A stretch of 64,000 bases of DNA from Tomocerus qinae. Taxonomy: Eukaryota; Arthropoda; Collembola; Entomobryomorpha; Tomoceridae. Shown piece by piece: positions 51,919-64,000 of this stretch. The stretch covers positions 14,901,930 to 14,965,929 of the forward strand of contig CM034549.1 in NCBI GenBank assembly GCA_020055645.1, read 5' to 3'. Numbering within the stretch: position 1 is the first letter of the stretch; the number at the start of each line of letters is the position of its first letter. Below the pieces are notes generated by a model that did no database searches, had not been told where the DNA came from, and saw nothing but the letters and a program-made list of their open reading frames with translations. The position numbers were made by a program, and so were the translations under genes.

Positions 51919-52096
51919 ATTTCATTCTTTGCCTTTCTTTTCCCCTTTCTAGGAATCATTCCACTGATGTAATATAAACTGGCTCTGTGCGGGTGGAATT
52001 TAACGAAATCCAAAGTTGTGGACGTATTGGAATTACACACATCTACATTCATTTATTTGTGTGATGCGAAAAGAACCTATAGATTTTGGCAGGAAA

Positions 52097-52151
52097 GACT
52101 GACAAGGACAAGACAGGCCACACCAGCCAAGTCAAAGTCGACCCAAGGAAA
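52097..52151. repeat. Pentanucleotide tract (GACAG / CCAAG type)
   Basis: Steps of five read GACTG ACAAG GACAA GACAG, then GCCAC, ACCAG, CCAAG, TCAAA, GTCGA, CCCAA, GGAAA. About half the positions match the base five earlier, well above the roughly 28% expected. The tract is purine- and C-rich on the plus strand, and this accounts for the open minus-strand frame over it. Confidence 0.5.
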
Positions 52152-53097
52152 ACCATAAGATGTATGTATATATAGTAGACTGTCGACACTAAGTAAAACT
52201 ACACACGACAGAACATCAATAAAAGGACAGAAAATGCTAAGTGAAAGTGAAACAAAAAAATGCTTCAATTTTAACTAGATTCTTTCGTTGGCTTGTCACG
52301 GACTCCCTATTATTGGATGGAATCTAATAGCAGTGGTAGGAAACAGTTATTATTCGCACATTGGCCATGGGAAGTGAGTAAGCTACGTATAACATGCTCA
52401 CTCCAGTTAACTTGCCTTTGACGGTGATGTGAATGTGATGTGGCCCCAAAAACGACAACGTCAGGGAAACAACCAATTTTTCCTTCGGGATTATTATTGC
52501 TGTTTCCCCCTTTTGTAGTACAAAGTAGAAGAAAGGTATCGCTATTCCGTCAGACCGAAATAGCTGAGGGAAAGGTACCTTTTCTCCTTTGGAATACCTC
52601 TAGTAGGATGAATGTAGGAGAAAGAAAGAAAGGTCTCGCTTACAATCAACTCGAACTATTATAGTAGTGGAGTGACTCCAGTCAGTAGTGAGGTGACCGT
52701 GATAAAAGCACAATAGAAAAGATACTAACACGTACTCGTACAAATAGTTTGTACAATAGGCCTAGCCCTGTATACAACAAGACACGTTCTTCTGTCTCTC
52801 ACAATAGAACTCGCATCACAATCAAATGCAATATTATGTATATGTATGTATACCATAATAGTAGACAAATCGTTCTAAGTCAATTGCACGCGCAAAGCGT
52901 ATAAGTGTTGTGGTCCTTTTTATTACTTATGGCCAACATTATTCCTCTACCCATCAATTCCTTTTCCTTGCTGATCCATCCCACTCTCAATTTATCCTTC
53001 GCTTTTCACTCAACTTAACTCCACTTCCATTTGACATCAAAAGTGAGAAAGAAAAATCTACGAGTTTTGATCGGCCAAGGTTCTCTGGTCTTATACG

Positions 53098-53163
53098 ATT
53101 ACACTATAGCAGCTATAAGTGTGTAATGTAGTCAAGTCAAGACTGATATTCAGCTGACTTGAC
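53098..53163. other. Two adjacent stem-loops
   Basis: The first stem pairs ATTACAC plus TATAG (53098-53109) with CTATA (53113-53117) and GTGTAAT (53121-53127), with a 3-base loop and a 3-base bulge. The second pairs GTCAAGTCA (53131-53139) with TGACTTGAC (53155-53163) and encloses an inner CTGA/TCAG stem (53143-53146 with 53150-53153). Each alone is near chance level for 64 kb; side by side they are less likely. The second stem coincides with a pentamer tract, which supplies the complementary words. Confidence 0.45.
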
Positions 53164-53203
53164 CGCAGACTACCGAAAGAACAGAGACGAACTGGAGCAG
53201 CTG
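53129..53203. repeat. Degenerate pentanucleotide tract (AAGTC / CTGAC / GAACT type)
   Basis: Steps of five from 53129 read TAGTC AAGTC AAGAC TGATA, then TTCAG, CTGAC, TTGAC, CGCAG, ACTAC, CGAAA, GAACA, GAGAC, GAACT, GGAGC, AGCTG. It contains both AAGTC and its complementary type TTGAC, and so folds into a hairpin. Confidence 0.5.
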
Positions 53204-56200
53204 CCTCTTTGCAAAATTACAAATGACTACTCCTCCTTCTCGTCTCCATTTACTTCAACTCACATCAGTTCAGTTCACTCGTATATACATTGACAATATG
53301 TGCTAGGATACTTTTCTCCATCGCATCGTTGAAACGAAATCCGAAAATCCAAATCCAATTGAAATTTCTGGGCCAATCCATTTCCTATTCGTTCTATTTA
53401 CCTTATATAGAGATACCAGAACAGGGAATTTATACCAAAGTACACATAATGTTTGTCCATTTTTAGTATATAGTGAAAGATAGTTGATATAGTGGTCGTG
53501 AACACATTTATGTGAGTAAAGGTACGGTTGTGTGTGCTATAAATAATATATCTGTATTTTAGTAGTCTCCTGCTTTTAGACCAGCCTCCACTAATAGCAT
53601 AACAATATCAGCAGTCCTCAGTTGTAAATAGTGGCTCTGGCTACTCCGAGAATTCTTCGAAACCAACTCACCCACTCAGATTACTGTCTGTGTGTCCTGA
53701 AAGGACTGTGGCTCTAGAATCCTACTAAAGCAAAAGCAAACTCTTCTTTTCTCTTGTCTGCCCGGAACGGAAACGGCTCATTAAACCGATGCGAACCATT
53801 TGCTCCTCCGCTCCTCTCCACAATCCTTCTATATACGACTTACTCTAGTAATAATAGAAGATCTTTTACTACTGCTACACTTTACGTTGCGTAATTTTGT
53901 TTGTAGCAAGCATCACTCTACAAGCATATTTTTTCCTAAACACAATCTATAGACTCACGCACTCTTTTGGGACCTTTATCTTTATTTGGTAACTAAACCA
54001 CTACAAACTAAACAATCTACTATTCCGAATACTACTAAAGGATAATTTAGATGATTCTTTATGTTGATTATATATAGCCTCATTTCCATTAGTTTTCTTT
54101 ATTAGCCATAAAGACTCATCCTTCTATTAACTTGATATTGCCCAAAAAATCTCTAAATGCTTGCCAGTCTATTATTGCAACTTTTTACTACTTTGCTTAT
54201 TATATCCGTTATTTCCGCTTGCATGATTTGTAACTGTGGATCTAATTAAAAATACAGGTTAGGTATTATCATATTGGCCAGTAGTAATAGACACCTGTAT
54301 TTAATTATTTCTTTCTCAAAACTAACTCTTAGTTAGTACTGATTTATTTCTGCTATGCATTCACTTCAATGCATGCTACCCCTATATCCAAGTTGTTGAT
54401 GTAATTATTGTAAACTGTAATAATACATTTATATAGAGTAGGTGTTACTAAATCATACACATTGGTACAATATTTTACATTCCATCAATACCGCACGGGA
54501 TAACTTTTGTCCAAACAAAACCAATCATTACAGACACACCACCTTTTAATTGCTAAACCTTCGGATATAAAGAAAGGCCCTTCTGTATATCCGTACACTA
54601 TTTGCACTGTTAATAACGCAGTAGTGAGACAATGAGCGAGACAAAAGTAATTTCTCCTAAATTGAAATACCTACATCGACTCCTCCTTTCATTATCTTTC
54701 CCCTTTGCCAATTTTCCGTGCCACCTGGTCTCGCCAGATTGCTATCGTTTTTCGTAGTATTGCCTGCTGTCGATTTTCCACAACACGAACACAAACGAAA
54801 AACTCCTATTGAAAACGAAGGCATAAAAATCCCCTGCATTATTTTTCCAGGTTGGATTATATTATAATATATTAATTTCAGATTGTTTTTGCAAGTTGCC
54901 ATAAAATAAGAGCAGTAAATAAAAACGTAGGACAAATAATCTTACACGTAGGTAACAATGGATGCTTAAGTTTAATTTCGTCATAATTTTCCCTGTTCTA
55001 CTTTTAGCTGACAGTCTGTGATGATGATCGTGGAACAAGGTTAAGAACGGAACAGAGTAATCACAATTACTGAACACTAATCGCTTGACATTAAGCTTTA
55101 TGGAATTCTTTATCCGTCTAGCAAGCAGTTGCATTTTAATTCCGTCATTCTTAATTAAAGCAGGCATTTTTGCTTGATCATAGCCCTCATTTCATTGCTA
55201 TTACCATGTCTTACACAGATATCTACATAATATAATCAGTTAATTCACTCCAGTAACACGCTAAGGAAAAGAACTAGTTAGATGTCAAACCGTCTATCTT
55301 TTTACACCATTGTAATTTATTTGAATTTAGTAATCATTTTACAAAACATCATCAAACTTAATATTATTGAGCTGTATGTGTACGCATGACGTGTTTGTCG
55401 GTATGTGCAAGATTAAAGAGATCAATACATTTAGCAATCTCAGCAATTTTCCAAATAATCTAATACCACTTCCGAGTTGTGTTGGGCAGGGTTACGTCAA
55501 AAAATAAGAGCCCAAGAAGAGACCCCGAAATACGTTATGACATGCAAGTTAAATGAAAAGTGGAAGATTACATCTGTACACTGTCTGAAGTACCTGCAGA
55601 ATAAGTGGACCTTAATTCCGACAATTGTATACAAATAGCGTATCATTTCTAGCTATCAGAAATGAAATCAAAACTATTTACTGTAAAAGAATATCCTAAG
55701 CAGAAACCGTAAATGATGCCATCTACAAATGCGTGCGTAGGTATGCAATTATATCTATATGCATTTTCTACTCCACTACTCCTAGTTTACTGTACATGTT
55801 AACTGCATCAGATTACATAATAATAGAATCTGAACAACTTCTGAGGTATGTTCATAACTCAAATTCTGTTGAAGTTCTCAAAATATCGACATTATACCTG
55901 TAACGTGTAATCTTTTATCGGTCTACAATTCTGTCATTGTGTAAGTAACATAGACATAACTAAATTTTATAGTTTCCGACACCAAGTGGACGACTTTCCG
56001 TGTTACATGTTGATTGATACCTTCACAACGAATGTACATGCACATAAATGTAGCAGTTAAGTCAATATGTTTATGCTATGTTGCCTAAAACCGGGTAGTG
56101 ATATCATCCTTAATACTTAGAGGTATAAAAGAACAAAATGTAACTTTTATGTACAAAAATATTACGTAACAGTAATGCTATAGTTCTTGAAGTAAATATC

Positions 56201-57320
56201 AGTAATCTCAGACTGTCTCCACTCTATTCGTAGTCGAGACGTCCGCCTAGACCAGACAACCAAAGGAAAATCGCTGCATTTAGAAAGTTAGAAACCGACA
56301 ATTTGGGATCTCTAATGGAGTCTTCGTGTGTACAACTTGCACAATAATATATTTCGTAACTTTCATTCAGGGATCATTATATCACGAACTAAATGCACTT
56401 GCATTGATGATTACATTTCAATGATATGGCAGTGCAACAAAGAGCGTTTTTGGAATGCTCCAAATGTAAACAAGAAATATTCCATGTAATATATTGCCTC
56501 GAACCTTATTAAGTAAATATTTACTCTTTCCAGCAGAACATGACCAGACAGACGAGTAGGACACAGGCACAACATGACAAAAGTTATTAAGTAGTGTAGA
56601 TATCAAATTAGACCACAGAACAAGTCAGGCACACGTTGGGACAACACTACAAAATGTACATTACGCACAATAGCTAAGTTTACACACACCCTGATAGTTG
56701 TAGATCCAGAATCCTATGGCTTTTCCTCGCTTTTTCAACCCACAATTCCATTAATGAAATAGTATTGGGTGAATTACGAGTCTTTTCTGTTGCGTACTTG
56801 CGTTCTTTGTGTGTACTATGTACTATTAAGTAGTGATCCAGTAAAACCATAAACGACCACATACCAAAGGCGCAATAAAGCTTTGGCCACATTCACTGGC
56901 CTATAGGGGACTTAAAACTGAACAGAAGATCTAGTCAATATGAAAATGTGTCCTGCAATGCGTGTCATCGTTCACAGACTGCTAACGCCCTCATTTTACA
57001 ATGAAATGTCCTCATTTACAACATCCAAATATCAGTTCTATTGAGTGAGAAAGGAATTTTTTGCAATAGAAGTTGTTTCTGCATCTGCACTAAACAGTTA
57101 TATTGCGATATTGCATTCTAGTTCTTGTCTATGAAAAACTTAGTAATATTTAGCACTTTCAGTAAACGTTTTTGCACATACTTATAGGTATTACGCATAT
57201 GTATCCTTTCAATTCATATTATAGAAATATTAGCAAAGATGGTATTGATATTGTTATGATGGTACGATACAATACTACACAATATAAACGAAGAACACCA
57301 ACTGCAAGTTGTTAAGACCC
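53204..57320. other. Gene-free stretch
   Basis: Frames reach about 101 codons (54862-55167, minus) and none is recognisable. No RNA gene, repeat array or mobile element was recognised. Confidence 0.55.
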
Positions 57321-57355
57321 AGTTAAGTTAGAATTAGATTGAATTGGATTGGACG
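57321..57355. repeat. Pentanucleotide tract (GAATT / GGATT type)
   Basis: Steps of five read AGTTA AGTTA GAATT AGATT, then GAATT, GGATT, GGACG. From the third unit the ATT ending is kept in phase, and 19 of 30 positions match the base five earlier. Confidence 0.65.
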
Positions 57356-60300
57356 TGTAACGGGGGAAGTGTTAATTACTGTCATACCAATCTGTGCCCT
57401 TTGCAGCCCGCTACTAAAGGGGACACAGACATTATACCTTTGCTTACAGTCTACTATACAAGTTCAAATAGCCTCTAGTATAAAATGTAACAAGTAGAAC
57501 CAGAGATTGCTTAGTCTGCAGAATGCTTCATGGAGGTCAAAATAACGGCGAACATTTTCATTGATTTTTCTTTGTTTGAAGCTAATAATATTGTGTAAAA
57601 TGCCTATGTAACGAATAATGACAATGACTTAGTAAATAAGCTCGACATTGGATTTTAAGAATCTCCTAAAGTCCTTCCTTAAGAATTGTAAAATTCGTTT
57701 TCTCAGTTCTTACATCATAAAATGTTTAATTTATCCAAACCATTACTCATTACGCAATTCCATACCAATGACAATGCTCGGATTTCCTTTTCCACAGTCA
57801 GACATGGAAGAATGAACCAATAGCGTCAGGTCTGATAAAATCTCGTCTGTCTGCACCGAGAATGCCAACTGCTAATAAGTTACAATTGTTGATATTGATT
57901 ACAGGGACTACATTTGAAGGACCACATGAATATTTCAAAATCTAGTTTTTCTCATAAGGTGTATATTTAAGGAAGGGAAATAGAAAAAATTTCAACACCA
58001 AGGGCTAAACCACAAATGGAAACGTTTGCTGGTAAACATGGTAGGAAAAAATCAAATCAAATTATAGTAACCACACAAAGAGAACATGATCAATGTAAGT
58101 ACATATTATGTAGGAAAATACAACTCAGGCGCAAGATGGAGAATAAAAGAAAATATTAATGCACTTAAGTAGTAAGACAGTTACACATGTAGAAGTAGGA
58201 TGAAACTATGCGTCATAAATATACTCACAGCCAAAGGTATTATGTCTAGAGTAATCTAATGGGTATGATAGGTAGGTAATCCAGATATCATTATCCTTAA
58301 AAGAAGCCCTGAAAGCCTTAAATAATGACAATGATTTTATGTTGTGCTAAGTAAAAGGGGAATAGGTAAAACGCGAAGAGGATTTTGATGGCAGCATTTC
58401 GTGTCGAAATCAGCGCGTGTGGAGTGAAGAGCAAAAGGGTTAAGTGAGACGAGAGTTCTTTCAGTTCGGAAACATACTGAGCTGTTTTGCCGTGAAAGAA
58501 TGAGTGAACGAACACCCTCAAGGATTGTAGTAACAATACTGTAAGCCTTGCTTTGTACTGCGTTACAAGTATACAAACTATAGAACTAGAAACTAAACTT
58601 GTACATTTATATGGCTAAGAAGTATATGAAATATCTAATATAGCTGATATAATAGGAGATCTTTCTTGACAACTGACAGCAGTTCTTGTCTATCTTTCTT
58701 CTCACTCTAACAAACGCTAACTCTCCATATCTACACATATTGCCAGTAATGTCATCACAGTATAAATCTATAGGTATATACAATTGCGAACTTTTCTAAG
58801 ACACACGGATTCAGATTGTAATTGTGCACTGTACATTTTATACTTTATGAGTGCGTGTAATTTTTCAAGCAAATTACTTTAAAATGTTCTCTAATCTTTT
58901 GAATCTTGATACAACAATATTCGAATTAAAACGTTTTCGATATTAGATGAATTGAATTATAAAACGTGGATCTCACTGTAAATCTGAATTAACATATAAC
59001 ATACAACGATGTATGCCTATATTATCACATAACTTTTGTTGCATTTCACATATTTTTCTCTACCCTGATATTTACAGATTTCTTTTGTAATACTTCTGCT
59101 AATTAGCAATGAATGAATAATATGGAATAAGAACTGTTGTTGGAGTTTGGGGAAAGTAGTAAACATAACTTGAGAAATATAATAAATTGTCAACGTCAGC
59201 AACAATTTTTGTACTTGTCCTGCTAGCTGCTAGATAGTAGAAACAAATCATACATACTGTGATAAAAAAAATTGTAAAAAACTAGTTCATAGTTCAGATA
59301 TACACGGAATTCCTAGTTAACCAGATTAACCACACAATGGAAAGAAATGACATTTTATAAAGTACCTCTTCTGAAGAATTATGTAGGTAGTCCGTTCCAT
59401 AATAGTACTACGGTGGATGGAAACAGACTACTGACTAATGTCAAGTACAATAATTTCCAAATATTAATGACAAGGAATTTGCATGGTAGTTTCAGGATCA
59501 TTATGCTATACCACACATCTGTACAGAGTGTGTATATTATGCAAAATGTTGACAATAAGCTCGCCTTGGATTGTGAGGCAAGTAAGGACTATTATGCATT
59601 ACAATTCCAGCAGAATTTGTTGTCCTTTGGTTGAGAAGACATTGGAGATGAAAGAGTCGTCGAGAACAGAGTGGTTCATTAAAAAGAAATAAACAACTAC
59701 GTAATATAATTACTTTCAGAGTACCTAATGGAAAGATGTAATTCATAAAGCTTCCACTACATTTCACTCAGAATTGTAGAATAATAATGCAAAATTATCT
59801 GTGTAATTACACCACGTCGCGTTGCACAGAATAGTAGATGAAATGGAAGAGTGAAGTGAAAATGGTATTTTCGTGACAGTCAGTAGCAGTGAAATCCTTC
59901 TCCGTAGGCCAACAACAGTATAATATTATTATCTTTATATGCAAATCGTAATTACGTGTTTTTTCATACCATGAGCAATATAGTGCTGTAATATACATGT
60001 AAATATTCATAGCAATACGAAACGACTTCCAGTTATGCAGGTCCTGTGCAGAAATTGAAAGCTGCATCCCTTGGTAGTATAAACTTAAATAAAAGTCATC
60101 ACATAGTAAATGTTGCATGAGCATAAGATATTCAAAAATATTTTTTTCTACGACTGCTGATTTCCTTTGAGTATAACAAAGATGGAACTAGTAGAACTGC
60201 TCTACAATAATAAAATGAATAGAGATTCTGAAAATCCGACAGCCATATTTTCTCATGCAAAAAGATAAGTGTTACCTTTCTTCCACAAATCATTCCTTTG

Positions 60301-63300
60301 AAATTAAAACCAGTATTCTTTAGAGTCATCTTTACTGATAATCAAGTTTTGGGTTACACTTGAAAACAGTAGTAGATGGTGTAAGCAATAAAAATACAAT
60401 ATTCCACTAATTACATAGTGACCCCAGTTTATCACCGCATCCTGTTTTTTTACCGGTTGGGGGGATAGGGAGACAAGATAGCCTTAGTCGTATAATACAT
60501 AAAGAAAATCGTGATTGAAGAAATTGATATTAGATAGTATCTGTACTGTACTACCTACTCCATCCTTTCTATCCAGTAGTGTTTAGTCCTAGATGCATAG
60601 GTATGTAATAATGATACAATACGATACAATACTCGTTGGTCGACAATGAGAAATTGAATAGAGAAAGAAGAATTCAGAGGTAGGATAAAGAAATAACATT
60701 CCTTTCCCTAATAACTAACTGTAAGATAAGAAATGATAGATAATGGATAACTCTTCTCCGACTGGATGGATATCAAAGTGAAGTGAAACCTCATTCATGA
60801 CAAAAAACTTGTGTTGGCCACAGATAAAATGAAATTGTGGACACGCTACAATTTATTACTGTCATATCACCCTGAGATATTATTGTAAGATCCAAGTGGC
60901 AAGTGCCATCGAACATTCTATCGGATTGTTGTACACTACTAAATGTAGTATTATAAATATAGAAACTAACTAATACTAATGTACATATACTAGTGCCCTT
61001 TTCGTCTCCAGCATCAAATCCAATTTTCATAGGGCGGGCAGAAGAAACCATCAATTGGAGTTTTCAAGCCAGTCTAGGAACTTCTACCTTAACTTAATGG
61101 ATAAAATTTTCCCACAAGTTTCAGACGAACACGAGACGAATCTCCCCACGCTGACTAGCTAGACGACCCATCGAAAAGGAAACGATAGGAAAGGAAACCA
61201 AAGTCTCAATTGGGATTCCAAGATCCATGAATAAATGTCTTGTCTGTCTAGCAGTGGGGTTACATAACTAAACGAATTGCTAGAAATGCTTCTCTAACTC
61301 TACTAAGCATTTACAGCGAAATATATATACTAGTAGGGAGTAGAATGGAGCCAAGTATCTAGTAGTCATACAGATATCCAAAAACATAGACTACATTTTT
61401 CATTCCTACAAATCGTTTTGGTCTCATGTTTTGTTATCTGTGTAGTTAACAAGACAAATCGTTAAAATTCCTATTACAGAACATCTCTATACAAGCCCAT
61501 TCTTAAAAGGCTGTCGCAAATAAACACACAAATTCCAATACATAAACGAATCCTCGTAAATTGGCTTAGCTTGAATTGTGGTGGATGCCAAATGCCAAAT
61601 ACAAATACATACACAATAAAAAAAGAGCTATCTATGCTTCTGATAACTGTACCTCGACAACTACTTTTAATGCACAAGGAAAATAATGACGCAGGGACAT
61701 AGCATTTGCCAATTCTTCTGCGTATAGGTATCTATTTATCTCTATGCGTACATTCTTACATGTACTAATATTTACACATTTAAATTACACAGACCAATGG
61801 AGAAATAAAGTAAATTTGTTCATGCCAAATTCAGAAGCTTGTGTGGGCGTTCATCTATGTAGGTATTCTTTATGCATGCCTTTCTCATTTCCTGTACCCA
61901 AGTGTGCAACTTTTCCTCTTATATGGAAATTCTGTGCAGATTCCGCTAATCGATCATCATATTATTTATCTTGACCATATTACACAGTTTCGCCCAATGT
62001 ACATGCATACGCTGCCTCTGCCAAAAATTCTTTCTTCTTCCGGCTGCCAACATCGGTGCTCCACTTTTGATTTTGTACATTTTATTTGTGTGTATTGTAC
62101 TTTTATTTATCGTGGCAAGTATATATTTGGTTTTGCTTTCACTTTACTGGAATGGCAGTTGAGTTTGGTCTCCGGTGCACTAAATGTCCTGCCACCGAAA
62201 CAGCAAGTATCCGTGAAACAGTCAAAGATGATGAATGCTATTTTATGTAAATACAAGCAGTAGAGTTGAGTAAACCATTTGTAAATCCAAAGCATTCGAA
62301 GTAACTTCCAACATTATATATCTAGCACTAACGCAGAGGCATTAAGTATAGCCAGGAAGGTACAATTCACAATAGGGAGTGCCATATGTTACCAAATTCT
62401 GCACATCATGTCCTTCCGCAAATAAATCATGGTAATGTTCACTGCCCAGTTATTTATTCGCAAACGATATGAATCATATCAACATTCGTATGATTATTCT
62501 ATTAGCATACATAATCATAATAATTTTCCTTTGCAAACCATGTTCGTCTGCCTTGCCAAAAAATAAAATAATAATCCTGGACAATCATGCTTGCCTAAAC
62601 TCCCTCAAATCTTAGGTACCCCACTTTCTGCATACTGAAATCAATAAAATTCTAATTGCACAACATTTAAATGGTATTTCGCATGGGTAGGTTTGTTGTA
62701 GAAAGCAATATTGAAAACGAAGCCATTATTAGGTAACACAATTCCGTGTAGATAGGTTCTTCGATGTGTGCAACTGTAGTTAAGTGTTATAAATTGCAAA
62801 AACCAACCCAGACTACTGCAATATAATCAACCAGTCAGTTCATTACTGCGAAACGTAATAGAAAAGCAGTAGGTAGGGGGCACAACAGAATTAAAACGTG
62901 TACCATAAAATAAGATTTAGATTAGTATCTGGCATTCCAAGAGCCGTAGCCTATAATTTGGCACTTGTTGTTATTCCAGTGTGATCGTAGCTTGTCGTGC
63001 AAGATAAACAGAACCTACATCAGATGACAAAGAAATAAAAATTCTTACTCTGCGTGCTCACACTAACAATAAATCCAGACCGACCAATTCAAAACTAATT
63101 CCAGACACAAAAATCCATTTCTTTCCCACTATACTATACTCTGTTATATATCTACCAGAAGAATTGCTTTTGTTCTGTAATTACACAGTACTAGAAGTTC
63201 AAAACGCATTACTTTAACAAACCTACTCGACCAAGACAGCAGTGATCTCAAATTCTACATTTCTATGAGGTACTTTTAAACTTCAAGGCTTCAGTACAAT

Positions 63301-64000
63301 AACATGTCAGAAGTAAATCTATAACCTAAACTGATATACTAGTTATACAACACATTTGCCGAACTTTGTAATCCAGTAGTTGAAAAACAAGAATTAATTT
63401 TCCTTCTTGACTTTAGCCATTAATTATTTAGAATTTGTATACGAGACACATACGGTCAAAATTAGTTTTGGGCTTTGGCAATGAATATACCTTGAATGAA
63501 CTGTACTATATACCTAGCAATTACCAAGTTAGCTGTCAAAACTACACCCACCACATTGTTTCTAGTTTCTACCCATTCATAAATTCCGAAATCAATTTCT
63601 GTACAAAATCTGGAATTATTAATGGATTAGTGCACACGGTTCATCGCTAGTTATGAAAGGCCAAAATTCCTTAGCTTTATGATATGGTGCTACCCAGTCA
63701 AAGCGAATTACTTTGCTAACTGTCACATATACTTAGACAAAAGAGTTTTATATAGAGATAGGTACTATATATTGTATTATATTAAGTATCTGAGTGTTAA
63801 TAAGTAGAAAAGCTAAGGGATGGAAATATAAATGATCTCATTTGCTCAAAGCTACAGATTTGTTGACGGGACCACCTTTATCATGTCCGTAGTTCATTTA
63901 CCCGGAATAATGGTATACTTACAGTAAGTAACAAGATCCCATCTGCAACTGAGGTGCATAGTAGGAGTGTCTTCTTGTCTCGAGCTTGTAATTCTGCTTG
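57356..64000. other. Gene-free stretch
   Basis: The longest frames are 140 codons (61841-62263, +, GTG-initiated, rich in Leu, Phe, Tyr and His) and 105 codons (59807-60124, minus). Neither resembles a known family. A 10-bp tandem doublet lies at 60613-60632. No RNA gene or mobile element was recognised. Confidence 0.5.
60613..60632. repeat. 10-bp tandem doublet GATACAATAC
   Basis: GATACAATAC occurs at 60613-60622 and immediately again at 60623-60632. The word ACGATACAATACT from this site also occurs near 57266, about 3.4 kb upstream. It is a short tandem duplication with no associated gene. Confidence 0.85.

Noticed and set aside
57757..57830. A frame reading TNDNAR, reminiscent of the HDNARPH block of mariner transposases.
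   Set aside because: Only DNAR matches, there are no other transposase motifs in order, and no terminal inverted repeats were seen.

Overview
This window reads as eukaryotic non-coding DNA. It is AT-rich (roughly 36% GC by eye) and, unlike vertebrate or land-plant bulk DNA, keeps CpG at clearly visible frequency. I recognise no intact protein-coding gene, no tRNA or rRNA gene, no CRISPR array and no bacterial-style operon. The longest ATG-initiated reading frames are 179 codons (26308-26847, +) and about 157 codons (minus strand, 21596 down to 21123). Neither resembles a family I know. An invertebrate animal is my best guess for the source, because of the one recognisable transposon relic, the retained CpG and the many TAC/GTA-rich words such as TACCTAC and TAGGTAG. 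I cannot identify the species.

Three things stand out. First, 19572-20027 (+) holds a decayed L1-like non-LTR reverse transcriptase. The KAFD, TG...PVLL, YAED and VNALKTSEA blocks all lie in one frame, spaced as in L1 elements and interrupted by four stop codons. Second, the segment 15724-16571 holds a 12-bp tandem repeat running into a perfect 60-bp direct duplication (15773-15832 and 16344-16403). Both copies are read in the same frame inside open frames of 101 and 78 codons. Third, many short tracts scattered through the window have a degenerate 5-bp period (units like GACTT, TTGAC, GAATT, GCAAA). Examples are 3341-3415, 13061-13155, 23259-23318, 33983-34057, 40724-40753, 51784-51918 and 57321-57355. 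No ordinary feature class explains these; they look like eroded pentanucleotide arrays or a sequence-generating habit of this genome.

Layout: 1-3340 gene-free, with a cluster of three 7-bp doublets at 1952-2006; 3341-15.7 kb gene-free, with pentamer tracts and minor microsatellites; 15.7-16.6 kb the duplication locus; 19.5-20.1 kb the L1 relic; 20-26.9 kb pentamer tracts plus three of the longest unassigned frames; 27-51 kb nearly featureless, with scattered pentamer tracts; 51.3-53.2 kb the densest cluster of pentamer tracts, with adjacent stem-loops; 53.2-64 kb featureless except short duplications. No genes can be linked into a pathway here.
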